From assembly GCA_965222695.1 (NCBI GenBank), contig OZ244967.1, positions 1,054,001-1,118,000 on the forward strand: a DNA stretch of 64,000 bases, given 5' to 3'. Below the pieces are notes generated by a model. That model had not been told where the DNA came from and did not search any database. It saw only the letters and a list, made by a program, of their open reading frames with translations. This stretch comes from UBA7957 sp965222695 (GTDB lineage Bacteria; Pseudomonadota; Gammaproteobacteria; Granulosicoccales; Granulosicoccaceae). A program made the position numbers and the translations under genes. Below, in pieces: positions 33,001-41,675 of the stretch; the stretch's first letter is position 1; each line of letters begins with the position of its first letter.

Positions 33001-33710
33001 TTCCAGAATGCCTCAACCGTCTGACCGGACAGGGTGCGTCCGGAAGCGTCGGTAATGGTACCGGATATGATCAGCGGTAGCTGATCACCCGTTTCTTCAA
33101 AATACCGCAAAACAGCGAAAATGGCGGCTTTCGCGTTTAGCGTATCGAAGATGGTTTCGATCATCAAAATATCGGCACCGCCTTCAACCAGGCCACCTAC
33201 CGCTTCGAAGTAGCAGTTCTCCAACTGGTCAAAATCGATATTGCGGAAACCCGGATCATTCACATCCGGAGATAGAGACGCAGTACGGTTGGTAGGTCCT
33301 AACACTCCGGCGACAAAACGCGGCTTTTGCGGTGTTTTCCGACTGTATTCATCGGCGACTTTTCGCGCAAGCTGCGTTGAGGCTCGGTTCAGCTCCCCAA
33401 CCAGCGATTGCATTCCATAGTCCGCCATACTGACGCTGTTGGCGTTGAAGGTATTGGTCTCGAGTATGTCCGCTCCCGCTTCCAGATTCGCGGTATGAAT
33501 TTCGCTTATGATATCCGGGCGGGTAATAGACAATAAATCATTGTTCCCTCTGAGATCACAAGGCCAATCCGCAAACCGTTCTGAGCGATAATCCTGCTCC
33601 TTGAGTTGGTAGTGCTGGATCATCGTACCCATGGCACCGTCAAGCACCAATATACGTTGCCGAAGAGCGTTTGTTAATGATTCTGTACGAAGAGTATGTT
33701 TGCTGCTCAT
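30015..33710 (-). CDS. metH: Cobalamin-dependent methionine synthase
   Basis: 1231 residues from MSSKHTLRTESL (ATG complementary to 33708-33710), standard MetH length. Domain order is: homocysteine-binding with the zinc cysteines in VGGCCGTTPDHI; methyltetrahydrofolate-binding pterin domain (GERTNITGSARF); cobalamin-binding with VKGDVHDIGKNIVGVVL (DxHxxG); C-terminal activation domain with TRPAPGYPANPDHRQK. It transfers the methyl of methyl-THF to homocysteine. It diverges from the SahR-like regulator; the shared palindrome is the probable control site. Confidence 0.97.
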   Translation of the reverse strand: MSSKHTLRTESLTNALRQRILVLDGAMGTMIQHYQLKEQDYRSERFADWPCDLRGNNDLLSITRPDIISEIHTANLEAGADILETNTFNANSVSMADYGMQSLVGELNRASTQLARKVADEYSRKTPQKPRFVAGVLGPTNRTASLSPDVNDPGFRNIDFDQLENCYFEAVGGLVEGGADILMIETIFDTLNAKAAIFAVLRYFEETGDQLPLIISGTITDASGRTLSGQTVEAFWNSVRHARPLAIGLNCALGPKELRPHIEELSQIADTYVSTHPNAGLPNAFGGYDETPEQMAAEIAEWADQHYLNMVGGCCGTTPDHIRSIASAVAGKTPRKIPQIATACRLSGLEACNIASDSLFCNVGERTNITGSARFKKLIKQEDYETALSVARQQVENGAQIVDINMDEGLLDSKAAMVRFLNLIATEPDIAKVPVMIDSSDWDVIEAGLKCIQGKAIINSISLKEGEEIFSRHARLALKNGAAVVVMAFDEEGQADTTERKTAICQRAYKLLTQDIGFPPEDIIFDPNIFAVATGIEEHNAYGIAFIEATRFIKQNLPHAMVSGGVSNVSFSFRGNNPVREAIHAVFLYHAIHAGMDMGIVNAGQLAIYEEIPRKLRDAVEDVVLNRREDATDRLLAIADDYRGDGKSRDTVNLEWRQLPVEERLQYSLTKGITEFIENDTEEARQKAARPLEVVEGPLMDGMNHVGDLFGEGKMFLPQVVKSARVMKKAVATLLPYMEAEKTQASSSNKTILMATVKGDVHDIGKNIVGVVLQCNGYDVIDLGVMVPAQQIIETAKSENVDAIGLSGLITPSLEEMSHMAREMTREKLTIPLLIGGATTSKMHTAVKIDPHYENPVIHVVDASRCVGVVNRLFSDHLREGFLGELKEDYDHQRQRFASRDIASRLISLDKARENALKTPWREYHTAVPATLGVQVLPDFPLQKLVDYIDWTPFFHTWELAGKYPRILDDEKRGAQARELYSDAQAMLEKLIADNRLRAKGVFGLFPANSVNQDDIEIYTDDDRKHVLQTVHHLRQQSRFKDERPNLCLADYIAPNTSGVNDYIGAFAVTCGIGLDEIVAEYDAANDIYHSIMAKALADRLAEAFAEYLHEYVRKEVWAYAEDESLSKEDLIKERYVGTRPAPGYPANPDHRQKLQIWQMLEVENNTGMTLTDSLAMSPAASVSGWYFSHPQARYFGVGKLDREQINDYAERQGQEAAESEKWLATFLAYA

Positions 33711-33765
33711 GAAATAGTCGTATGTCAATAGTCACTGAAGTTGAAATATTCTAAAACATATGTAG

Positions 33766-33785
33766 ATATAAAGATATCTTTATAT
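33766..33785. promoter_or_regulatory. Perfect 20-bp palindrome, SahR-type operator
   Basis: ATATAAAGATATCTTTATAT is a perfect palindrome in the 109-bp region between metH and the ArsR-methyltransferase gene. Its composition and place match operators of SahR-type ArsR proteins that control SAM-cycle genes. It could regulate both directions. Confidence 0.8.
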
Positions 33786-33819
33786 TATATTAAGTAGCAC
33801 AAATTCTACCAAACCGTCT

Positions 33820-34800
33820 ATGAGCCAGAAAGATCACATACTCAATATCCTCAAAACCGCCGGTGAGCCGACGCGTTTACGCCTGCTGACCCTGTGCGCG
33901 CGTGGTGAATTGAGCGTCAGTGAATTGACTCAGATCGTCGGGCAAAGCCAGCCGAGGGTGTCCCGGCATTTAAAAATGCTGGTTGAAGCGGATTTACTGG
34001 AACGATTCCGCGAAGGCGCGATGGTATTTTATCGTCTGTGCGAACATGGTGTCGCGAGCGAGATTGCAAAAACGCTTTTGCGGCTCTTGCCTGACGATGA
34101 TACGGAACTGCAGCGCGATCAAGCGCGGTTAGAGCAAGTCAAAGCCAGACGCACGGAACTCGCCCAGCGTTATTTTAGCGAAAATGCCGATCGCTGGAAC
34201 GAAATTCGCAGCCTGCACGTGAGAGAGCGGGACGTTGAGAATGCCTTGCTTGATGCTATAGGGCCGGAGACGATTGAAAATTTTCTGGATATAGGGACCG
34301 GGACGGGCCGCATACTGGTTCTGGTGGCCGATCGGATCATACGCGGACTCGGTATAGATATCAGCCCGGAAATGCTGAATATCGCTCGCGACAGCTTCAC
34401 CCAACATCGATTGAATAACGTGCATGTGCGCAAAGGCGATATGTATAACATGCCCGTAGAAAATGAAAGCATCGACGTGGCGACATTGCATCAGGTGCTG
34501 CATTACAGTGCGGATGCCGATCGCGTGATCGCCGAAGCCGTCAGAGTATTGAAACCCGGCGGAAGATTGTTCGTAGTGGATTTCGCCCCGCATCACGAGG
34601 AACATCTGCGCCATGAGCACCGGCACTACAGGCTGGGCTTTGAGGATGAAGAAATCGTCGGCCTGTTTCGGGAAAACCGGCTTAAACCGGGTGAAATCAC
34701 AACACTTGACGGTAATCCTCTGACCGTGAAGGTTTGGCAGGGTACCAAAAATTCAGTATCCCCCGGCGGCTCGGAAAAACATTATCAACAGGAGAATTAA
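33820..34800 (+). CDS. ArsR-type regulator fused to a SAM-dependent methyltransferase (SahR-like)
   Basis: 326 residues. Residues 1-75 are an ArsR winged helix (GEPTRLRLLTLCARGELSVSELTQIVGQSQPRVSRHLKMLVEADLL). Residues about 130-310 form a class I methyltransferase with motif I LDIGTGTGRILVL and post-I GIDISPEML. The fusion may sense SAM or SAH through the methyltransferase fold. It is divergent from metH and 2 nt before metF, fitting control of methionine synthesis. Confidence 0.88.
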   Translation: MSQKDHILNILKTAGEPTRLRLLTLCARGELSVSELTQIVGQSQPRVSRHLKMLVEADLLERFREGAMVFYRLCEHGVASEIAKTLLRLLPDDDTELQRDQARLEQVKARRTELAQRYFSENADRWNEIRSLHVRERDVENALLDAIGPETIENFLDIGTGTGRILVLVADRIIRGLGIDISPEMLNIARDSFTQHRLNNVHVRKGDMYNMPVENESIDVATLHQVLHYSADADRVIAEAVRVLKPGGRLFVVDFAPHHEEHLRHEHRHYRLGFEDEEIVGLFRENRLKPGEITTLDGNPLTVKVWQGTKNSVSPGGSEKHYQQEN

Positions 34801-34802
34801 CC

Positions 34803-35711
34803 TTGAGTAAGGATGTAAAGAAAATACACAGAAATTCCAGACCTCATCTTTCGTTTGAATTTTTTCCGCCGCGCACGTCACTGATGCAGCGCAAATTCTG
34901 GCGCACAGTAGGCAGGCTGGAAGCGCTGGAGCCGGATTTTTTTTCAGTGACCTACGGTGCTTTAGGCAGTGGCAGAGAGCAAAGCCTTAAAACCGTCAAG
35001 GAACTGAGCGCTGAAAGCAATACACCGGTTGCAGCCCACTTGACTTGCGCCGGAGCGACCAAAGCGGAATTGAATGAGATCATTAATGAACTGCGCTCTT
35101 ACGGTATCCAGGGTATGGTCGCCTTGCGCGGTGACGCAGAAGACCCCCAGGCACCTTATCAGGCCCCTGACGGCGGCTATCAATCGGTACCCGAGTTGGT
35201 CGAGTATCTGCATCGAAACAGCGATTTGACGCTCAGTGTGGCGGCCTATCCCGAGGGGCATCCTCAGGCGGACAACCTGGAAGCGGATTTACGCCATTTG
35301 AAGAACAAATTGGATGCCGGCGCGGATCAAGCCATAACCCAGTATTTTTTTGAGTCAGCCGATTTTCTGCGCTTCCGTGATCGTGCGATCAAAATCGGTA
35401 TAGACAAGCCGATTATTCCCGGCATCTTGCCGATTCACGATTATCATCGGGTGGTTGAATTCAGCCGTCGCTGCGGAGCCAGTATCCCCAGCCGCTATGC
35501 CGGTGATTTTGCTAAATTGGAAAAAGATCCGCAGGGCAGATACGAATTATCCGTGACACTGGCGGTGAATTTGTGTCATCAATTGATGAATGAAGGGGTT
35601 GAGGGCTTTCACTTTTACACCCTGAATCAGACTGATCTCAGTCATGCCATCTGTTGTGAATTGTTATCCATCGATTTCGGTGAAAAAAGAAAACCGGATT
35701 TTGCGGCATAA
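34803..35711 (+). CDS. metF: Methylenetetrahydrofolate reductase
   Basis: 302 residues from a TTG start at 34803 (LSKDVKKIHRNSRPHLSFEFFPPRT), with AGGAG 7 nt upstream; the frame extends further up but overlaps the previous gene. Motifs HLSFEFFPPRT, VTYGALGSGREQSL, AHLTCAGATKAEL, YGIQGMVALRGD and AGADQAITQYFF are diagnostic. It reduces methylene-THF to methyl-THF, the substrate of MetH. Close spacing to the regulator gene indicates an operon. Confidence 0.93.
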   Translation: MSKDVKKIHRNSRPHLSFEFFPPRTSLMQRKFWRTVGRLEALEPDFFSVTYGALGSGREQSLKTVKELSAESNTPVAAHLTCAGATKAELNEIINELRSYGIQGMVALRGDAEDPQAPYQAPDGGYQSVPELVEYLHRNSDLTLSVAAYPEGHPQADNLEADLRHLKNKLDAGADQAITQYFFESADFLRFRDRAIKIGIDKPIIPGILPIHDYHRVVEFSRRCGASIPSRYAGDFAKLEKDPQGRYELSVTLAVNLCHQLMNEGVEGFHFYTLNQTDLSHAICCELLSIDFGEKRKPDFAA

Positions 35712-35817
35712 AGACTCGATGCCGCTATTTGCGGAATTGGAATACCGTGTGGCGTAAATTCGGCGCCACAATTTGTTGGGTTACAGCCTGAAAACCGTTA
35801 GAATCCTGCTCCGCCAT

Positions 35818-35903
35818 AGGCTAGACATCATGTAGTGACCTGTCCATCTTCACAATAACCCACGGTATTGAAGATGGACAGGTCACTACATGATGTCTAG
35901 CCT
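35818..35903. repeat. Perfect 35-bp inverted repeat (MITE-like or sRNA/terminator)
   Basis: Arms at 35818-35852 and 35869-35903 are exact reverse complements across 35 bp, with a 16-nt loop; the left arm starts AGGCTAGACATCATGTAGTG. No T-tract follows and no ORF lies inside. It sits between metF and a hypothetical gene. A miniature transposable element, a structured RNA or an IS remnant are all possible. Confidence 0.8.
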
Positions 35904-35999
35904 CAGGTAATGAGGCTCTAAAAACCATCCGATCGTTCTGGCAAAATAGCGATACGGATACCATGATTTTTTCCGTCACCCGGTTTTTTCACTATAGAG

Positions 36000-36536
36000 T
36001 TGCGCGTGAACACGTCTGATGAAGTCGGATTTTCCGATGAAGAACTTTTTTTATTTCTGCTGACTGTCTACCGTCAGGACCAGAGTAATGAGGGGATTTC
36101 CCTTTGGGCGCTGGCACAGCAACTCGAATATTCTAATGCCGACGCACAGGGGCTGGCAGACATACTTCAGCGCCGTGGATTGCTCTGCTTCGTGTCTCTT
36201 TCAGGCAATATCTCGCTGAGCAGCCAGGGAACATTCGAAGTAATGCTGGCGCTGTCTCAGCCGCAAAAGCGCGGCCGGCATTTTCCCCCTATCACCGAGT
36301 TTTCAGTCGCTGGAAAGAGGGGTTGCGATGTCAGATACGACTATCTGTCCGGCCTGATCAGACAATTGAAGGCGTTTTACAGCGAACTCGGTCCAAAAGA
36401 AGATCCCGAGGACGGACTCACCGCGCTGGTCGAGCAACTTGAGTCGAAGGTTCACTGCGGACTCGAACAGGAACAACAAATGGTCAAAGAATTAAAGGCT
36501 TTGGACCGCTTGTTAGCCGCTCGTTTTCACGTCTGA
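36000..36536 (+). CDS. Hypothetical protein, winged-helix-like
   Basis: 178 residues from TTG 36000 or GTG 36006. The N-terminal half (EELFLFLLTVYRQDQSNEGISLWALAQQLEYSNADAQGLADILQRRGLLCFV) reads like a winged helix with a two-stranded wing, SLSGNISLSSQGTFEVM. The C-terminal half is helical. No family name can be given. It precedes the polysaccharide-type operon by about 200 bp and may be its regulator. Confidence 0.6.
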   Translation: MRVNTSDEVGFSDEELFLFLLTVYRQDQSNEGISLWALAQQLEYSNADAQGLADILQRRGLLCFVSLSGNISLSSQGTFEVMLALSQPQKRGRHFPPITEFSVAGKRGCDVRYDYLSGLIRQLKAFYSELGPKEDPEDGLTALVEQLESKVHCGLEQEQQMVKELKALDRLLAARFHV

Positions 36537-36662
36537 AACAGAGCGTATGTCACGCCTGAATACCTGGTAACAACGATTTTATGTCAGAATGTTGTTGAAT
36601 AGGTCTCATCCGGCGAACAGCTGTGTGAAAATCGGGAAAACAACTATTATTATTCTGTTTGT

Positions 36663-36677
36663 TGGAACATTGTTCCA
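36663..36677. promoter_or_regulatory. Palindrome upstream of the AAA-FHA gene
   Basis: TGGAACATTGTTCCA has perfect 7-bp arms around one base and lies 59 bp before the start of the AAA-FHA gene. It is a plausible operator for the operon; the regulator is unknown. Confidence 0.5.
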
Positions 36678-36735
36678 GTGAACGGGGTGTGCCCGTTATC
36701 AGAACAACAGCGAGTGAACTAAGCAGACATCAGGC

Positions 36736-37935
36736 ATGTATTCAGATTATTTCAGTTTTGCATTTCATCCCTTCTCACCGTCGGTGGACAAACGAGTTTT
36801 TTATCCGTCGACCGCAATTACGCAATCCATGGCAATTCTTCATCATTCGCTGTTGGACAGCGACCGCTTGTTAGTGTTGACAGGTGCTGTCGGCACCGGC
36901 AAAACCTGCCTGATCAGCAAACTGCTTGGAGAATTATCACCACAAGTCAGGCACGAATATTTTCTGGCGGCGGATTACACGGATGTTGAATTGCTTCAGT
37001 CCATCGCCATAGCTCTGGACCTGGATGAAGCTTCGGATAATCGTGTCATTTTATTTAATTCGATCACCCTTGAGCTGAGAAATATTTCTTCACGCGGACA
37101 GAAAATTCTATTGCTGATCGATAATGCACATGAACTCGATGCGCAATGTCTGCGCATTATCGACAAGCTGGTGGATGCGCAGTCTGCTGGTGATTACACT
37201 CTGTCCATTTTATTGGTTGGACGGACGGATTTGCCAAAGCATCTGGTCAAGCAATTCGGGTCGCTGAGAGATCAGCGATTCCGCATGATTGCAGCACTGC
37301 AATCCATGTCCCTGGCCGATACCCAGGGTTATATCAATTTCCGGATTCTAAAGGCAGGGGTTGAGGAGCAACAGATTTTTTCAAAAGAAGTTATCAAGCT
37401 GATTTTTAAAGTCACTCAAGGCGTTCCCCGGCGGATTAATGCAATCTGTGATATCGCTTTGCTGAGTGCGTTCTCCCGCCAGTCGCAGACCGTGGAGCCG
37501 ATCCATATCGAGCACGCCATGCGAAAACTCGGCTGGTCGGCCAAGAGGCGTGAAACCATCAACCGGGCCGAAAAAACGTTTTCGAAATCCAACGGCACAG
37601 GCAATCGGGTATCGGTTAAAGATGTTACCGGAAACAGCGTCAGTTATGACCTGGAAGGCGATGTGCTTCGGATAGGGCGGGCACCGGATTGTGAAATACG
37701 CATCGACGAAATCAATATCAGCCGTTATCAGGCTGAAATCGTTCCTAACGAAGAGGGGTTCATCATCAAAAACCAGGGTTCGACAACGCCGGTAATGCTC
37801 AACGCGAACTCGGTAAGTTCGGCACAACTCAAGGATGGTGATGTGGTTTCCATAGGAAACTATATTTTCCATTTTCAGCTGTCCGCCAATAACGAGCTTG
37901 TTCCGAAGGACATACCCACCTTAAAGGCCAACTGA
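36736..37935 (+). CDS. ExeA-like AAA ATPase fused to an FHA domain
   Basis: 399 residues. Residues 1-270 form an ExeA/GspA-type ATPase: FAFHPFSPSVDKRVFYPS, Walker A GAVGTGKT at 50-57, Walker B ILLLIDNAHEL, and QGVPRRINAICDIALL. Residues about 300-390 are an FHA domain: LRIGRAPDCEIRIDEINISRYQAEI and MLNANSVSSAQLKDGDVVSIG. FHA binds phosphothreonine or related phosphopeptides. The gene heads a run with Wzz, a BY-kinase and another ExeA-like ATPase, so a role in envelope polysaccharide or secretion-machine assembly is inferred. Confidence 0.85.
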   Translation: MYSDYFSFAFHPFSPSVDKRVFYPSTAITQSMAILHHSLLDSDRLLVLTGAVGTGKTCLISKLLGELSPQVRHEYFLAADYTDVELLQSIAIALDLDEASDNRVILFNSITLELRNISSRGQKILLLIDNAHELDAQCLRIIDKLVDAQSAGDYTLSILLVGRTDLPKHLVKQFGSLRDQRFRMIAALQSMSLADTQGYINFRILKAGVEEQQIFSKEVIKLIFKVTQGVPRRINAICDIALLSAFSRQSQTVEPIHIEHAMRKLGWSAKRRETINRAEKTFSKSNGTGNRVSVKDVTGNSVSYDLEGDVLRIGRAPDCEIRIDEINISRYQAEIVPNEEGFIIKNQGSTTPVMLNANSVSSAQLKDGDVVSIGNYIFHFQLSANNELVPKDIPTLKAN

Positions 37936-37948
37936 AAACGACCGATTT

Positions 37949-39580
37949 ATGCAACTGGAAGACACTACAACTCAGGCGTTCTCGCTTCACGATATCGTTT
38001 CATTGTTTTTGCGCAAGAAGGCCTATTTTTTTCTACCTTTCTTTATCATATTGGTTCTGGCACTTGCCTATGCGATATTCGCCCCATCGGAGTACCGTTC
38101 GGAGGCGCGGATACTGATCGAACCGCAGGGGCTGAAGCTTAACGACAGTGCCTCTATCGCAAGTTTTACCGAACACCGTATTCAAATCATTTCCGAGCAA
38201 ATAAAGACCCGCAGCAATATGAGGGAAATGATAAAAGTATTTAATCTTTACCCGGAACTCAAGACCGATTCACCCGAGCGTGCGATTGAGGAACTGGAGC
38301 AGGCCATTGAAATGCGACCGGTCAACACGGAACTGGTCGACCCCACCAGTGGCCGTGTCAGAGAATCAACCATTGCTTTCCAGCTGGCGTTTGAATACAC
38401 CGATCCGGAAACGGCGAAATCGGTTGCCGACAATCTCGTGTCGCTTTTCTTGAGTAAGAATGAAGAAAGCCGTACAACCCGCGTGGAGCAGACATCCTCT
38501 TTTCTTACCGAACAGGCGGAAAATCTCGCAAAACAGGTGGAAGAAAGAGAAAATGCACTGGCTGACTTCAAGAAAAAGAATGCCGGCAAATTACCCGAAT
38601 TGCAAGACGTCAATCTACAGTTGATCGAACGTAATGAACGGCAATTATTGGAAGTCACCGAAGAATTGCGGTCCCTGCGCGAACAAGCGGTCTTCGTCGA
38701 AGCGGAGCTGGCACAGACCAGCCCCACCGGCATGTTGATTTCTTCCACCGGCGAACGCATTCTGACCAATACCGAAAAGATAAAGACCCTGCAAACAGAA
38801 TTGGCCGATGCCAAAAGGCGTTATTCCGACAGTCATCCCGATGTCAAGCGACTGGAAAGACAGTTGGCTGAAGTACAGGCAGGAGAAAATAATGAGGACG
38901 CCGAGTTTTATGCCTCGGATCCCAATGCGCCGGATAACCCCGCGTATATTCAATTGCAGTCAAAACTCAGATCGATCAAAACCGAAATCGCTGCCATGAA
39001 CCGTCGCGAGCGCGGATTGCGCAGTAAAATCGCCCAATATGAACGTAGTATCACTGAATCTCCGGCGATTGAACGTGAATACCTTGCGCTGACCCGCGAC
39101 TATGAAAACGTGCTGGAGAAATTCCGTGAGACCAAGCAAAAGGTTCTGGAAGCGCAGTTATCGGAAGCCGCCGAAAAAGGAGACCAAAGTGACCGCTTCA
39201 CCGTACTGGAGGCCCCACGGGTGGACAAGGAACCCGTCAGGCCGAACCGGCAGGCCATAGTCGTGATTGGCGCTCTGCTGGCGGCTTTGTTCGGCGCGGT
39301 GTCGGTCATTCTGAGTGACCAAATGGACCGGACCGTTCGCAATGCCAAGGACTTAATGGGTATCATCGATGGCCCGCCGCTCGGTGTTATCGGTTACATC
39401 GAAGTCGGCACGGATATCTGGCGAAAGCGGATACTGGCCTCCTTGCTGGTTTTGGTTTTGATTGCCGGAGGGACCACCGGTTACCTGATCTATAAATCCC
39501 GTGCGGATTCAGGACAGATCCTAACCTCCTTTGATACCAAGATATCCGCTGTAAGGACAGCACAGCTATGGAACCCATAA
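37949..39580 (+). CDS. Wzz/GumC-type polysaccharide chain-length protein
   Basis: 543 residues. A Wzz domain runs from residue 10 with TM1 at about 28-46 and the EYRSEARILIEPQG segment. A long coiled-coil region (about 170-430) contains RRYSDSHPDVKRLERQLAEVQ. The second membrane segment is IVVIGALLAALFGAVSVIL, followed by a third near residue 495. It spans the periplasm and regulates polymer length with a BY-kinase. It overlaps the kinase gene by 13 nt. Confidence 0.88.
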   Translation: MQLEDTTTQAFSLHDIVSLFLRKKAYFFLPFFIILVLALAYAIFAPSEYRSEARILIEPQGLKLNDSASIASFTEHRIQIISEQIKTRSNMREMIKVFNLYPELKTDSPERAIEELEQAIEMRPVNTELVDPTSGRVRESTIAFQLAFEYTDPETAKSVADNLVSLFLSKNEESRTTRVEQTSSFLTEQAENLAKQVEERENALADFKKKNAGKLPELQDVNLQLIERNERQLLEVTEELRSLREQAVFVEAELAQTSPTGMLISSTGERILTNTEKIKTLQTELADAKRRYSDSHPDVKRLERQLAEVQAGENNEDAEFYASDPNAPDNPAYIQLQSKLRSIKTEIAAMNRRERGLRSKIAQYERSITESPAIEREYLALTRDYENVLEKFRETKQKVLEAQLSEAAEKGDQSDRFTVLEAPRVDKEPVRPNRQAIVVIGALLAALFGAVSVILSDQMDRTVRNAKDLMGIIDGPPLGVIGYIEVGTDIWRKRILASLLVLVLIAGGTTGYLIYKSRADSGQILTSFDTKISAVRTAQLWNP

Positions 39581-40404
39581 AAGCCGCGATAGAGAAAGCA
39601 CGCAAACAACGCGGAGACAAGGGGGCTTATTCCTTTTCCCGTGCCGCCGGCAGACAGGCAAAGGATGCGTCCCGTTTAAAACACATTGAATACAGCTGCA
39701 CTTATCAGCATGAAGTGTCGCAGGCCGAATTAATCGCCAACCGGGTCATCGCGCAGCAGAAAAAGCATGCAATGGCGGACGCCTATCGTATGTTGCGTAC
39801 CCAGATTCTTTCAAAGCTGCGACAAGGCGGCTGGAATACGCTGGGCGTGACAAGCGCGGGCCCGGGGCAGGGGAAATCACTGACCGCGACCAATCTTGCC
39901 ATCAGTATCGCGCGAAATGTCAACCACACGGTCCTGTTGGTTGATTTCGATTTGCGGCGGCCAAATATCCGCAACCTCTTTAACTACAAGCGTGAATTCG
40001 GACTGATTGACTGCATAGAAGAACGCAAATCCGTTGAAGAGGTTATATTCACGCCAGGAATAAACGGGCTGGTTGTATTACCGGGCGGCTCAGCAGTGGA
40101 CGAATCTTCAGAATTATTGGGGACACCCCAGGTTTCCGACCTGGTGCACGAGATGAAAGAGCGCTACAGCAACCGAATCGTTATTTATGATTTACCCCCG
40201 ATGCTGGTGACTGACGATGTCTTCGAGGTCTTACCCTTGATCGATAGCCTGTTGTTCGTGGTCGAAGAAGGTAAAACAAAACGCGAAGAGGTGGGGCGTT
40301 GCATGGAGTTACTGAAAGATCAGAACCTGCTCGGAACAATTCTTAACAAGTCAAGAGATAAAATATCCTCATACGGATACAACTACAACTCGCCGTATTA
40401 CTAG
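39568..40404 (+). CDS. CpsD/CapB-type BY-kinase
   Basis: 278 residues. Walker A is AGPGQGKSLTATNLA (98-104 core), Walker A' VLLVDFDLRRPN (122-132), Walker B RIVIYDLPPML. The C-terminus carries a tyrosine cluster, SSYGYNYNSPYY, the usual autophosphorylation tail. It pairs with the overlapping Wzz-type protein in control of exopolysaccharide or capsule export. The kinase reaction is autophosphorylation on these tyrosines. Confidence 0.9.
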   Translation: MEPIKAAIEKARKQRGDKGAYSFSRAAGRQAKDASRLKHIEYSCTYQHEVSQAELIANRVIAQQKKHAMADAYRMLRTQILSKLRQGGWNTLGVTSAGPGQGKSLTATNLAISIARNVNHTVLLVDFDLRRPNIRNLFNYKREFGLIDCIEERKSVEEVIFTPGINGLVVLPGGSAVDESSELLGTPQVSDLVHEMKERYSNRIVIYDLPPMLVTDDVFEVLPLIDSLLFVVEEGKTKREEVGRCMELLKDQNLLGTILNKSRDKISSYGYNYNSPYY

Positions 40405-40439
40405 AGCCTGTTCAAGATCTCCGGATTCAGGAAAAAAAT

Positions 40440-41369
40440 ATGTACGAGACATTTTATAAACTTAATGAAAAGCCTTTCTCGCTGTTGCCGGACCCGCATT
40501 TTCTGTATTTGGGCGACGATCAAAGTCTGGCCTTGGCCATGCTGGAGTACGGCTTGCTCGACAACACCGGTTTTGTTGTCCTGACAGGCCCGGTAGGCAG
40601 TGGAAAAACCACCCTGATCCGACAACTGCTCAATGGACTGGACAATCAGGTCATAGTGGGATATATCGCCAATACACATCCCAGTTTCGGTTCTTTGCTG
40701 AAACAGATTTTTGCCGCATTCGGTATAGACGACAAAGGAATCAGCGATCAAACGGAGTTGCACAAGCAGTTCGTGGAATTTTTGCTTGAAAACTATGCCA
40801 GGCAGAAAGAAACCGTGCTGATTATCGATGAGGCCCAGAACGTCAGCGCCGAAGAACTCGAACAGCTGCGCCTGATCAGCAATATCAACTCGGAAAAAGA
40901 TCAGCTGTTGAATGCCATACTGGTCGGTCAGCCGGAATTACGCACAACGATCGGGCTTGAATCGATGAAACAATTCGCCCAGCGAATCAGCGTCTACCAT
41001 GAGCTTCAGCCCTTGTCGCGGGATGATGTGGAAGAATACGTCAAGAGCCGGATGAACATTGCCGGTGCCCAGGAATCTGTCTTCACCCTGGCCGCCATCG
41101 ATTCGATCACCAAAGCGAGCCGCGGAATTCCGCGACTGATTAATCGGATCTGCGAATCCGCCCTGGTCTATGGCTACGCGAACAGCAATGAAAAAATCAC
41201 GGCTTCCACTGTGAACCACGTAATTATTGATCAACGAAAAGCCGGGCTCCTGATCAATGATAAGCAGACGGAAAGCGTGAGTGAAATGTCCCGCGAAACC
41301 GAATGGTTTAAGGATGCCCTGGGTGAAGACGACCGTCGTCTGTTAGCGAACTGGGTGTTTTCCACCTAA
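40440..41369 (+). CDS. ExeA/GspA-like AAA ATPase
   Basis: 309 residues. FYKLNEKPFSLLPDPHFLYLGD at the N-terminus is typical of the ExeA and PEP-CTERM-locus ATPase group; Walker A GPVGSGKT (50-57), Walker B VLIIDEAQN at about 127, QRISVYHELQPL sensor region and GIPRLINRICESALVYG. It is cytosolic and probably energises assembly of an envelope complex. 35 nt after the BY-kinase, so same operon; it lacks the FHA domain of its upstream paralogue. Confidence 0.88.
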   Translation: MYETFYKLNEKPFSLLPDPHFLYLGDDQSLALAMLEYGLLDNTGFVVLTGPVGSGKTTLIRQLLNGLDNQVIVGYIANTHPSFGSLLKQIFAAFGIDDKGISDQTELHKQFVEFLLENYARQKETVLIIDEAQNVSAEELEQLRLISNINSEKDQLLNAILVGQPELRTTIGLESMKQFAQRISVYHELQPLSRDDVEEYVKSRMNIAGAQESVFTLAAIDSITKASRGIPRLINRICESALVYGYANSNEKITASTVNHVIIDQRKAGLLINDKQTESVSEMSRETEWFKDALGEDDRRLLANWVFST

Positions 41370-41394
41370 GTGCAGTCTAACGAACGATAGGGCC

Positions 41395-41589
41395 TCAGCT
41401 TCTCAGGGAAAAGATTAAAAATGCGATAAACAGGGCCACACCGCCCATCAACAATAGGAATGTCGCCCAGTCACTGCTGCTGCCTTTGGGCCCGTGTTTT
41501 GACCAGTTTACCGCGTGCGGCCAGATTCGGATGATAAAGAACACCAGAATGATCGCCCAGATAATGTTGAACCAGCTGATATCACCCAT
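41395..41589 (-). CDS. Hypothetical small membrane protein
   Basis: 64 residues with two membrane segments (about 7-23 and 42-60). Start MGDISWFNIIWAIILVFFIIRIWPHAVNW. No named family is recognised. It faces the polysaccharide-type operon and precedes the BI-1 gene in the opposite order of strands. Confidence 0.6.
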   Translation of the reverse strand: MGDISWFNIIWAIILVFFIIRIWPHAVNWSKHGPKGSSSDWATFLLLMGGVALFIAFLIFSLRS

Positions 41590-41675
41590 GTTTAACTGAT
41601 CCGTCTCGACAAACGGAGAATACTAGAAGTGGAAAGGCCCCGGTTTCTGGGGCCTTTTGAGAAGCGGGAGTCAGA

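Noticed and set aside
36736..41369. PEP-CTERM/exosortase locus
   Set aside because: The ATPases and kinase resemble that setting, but no exosortase or PEP-CTERM protein is present in the window.
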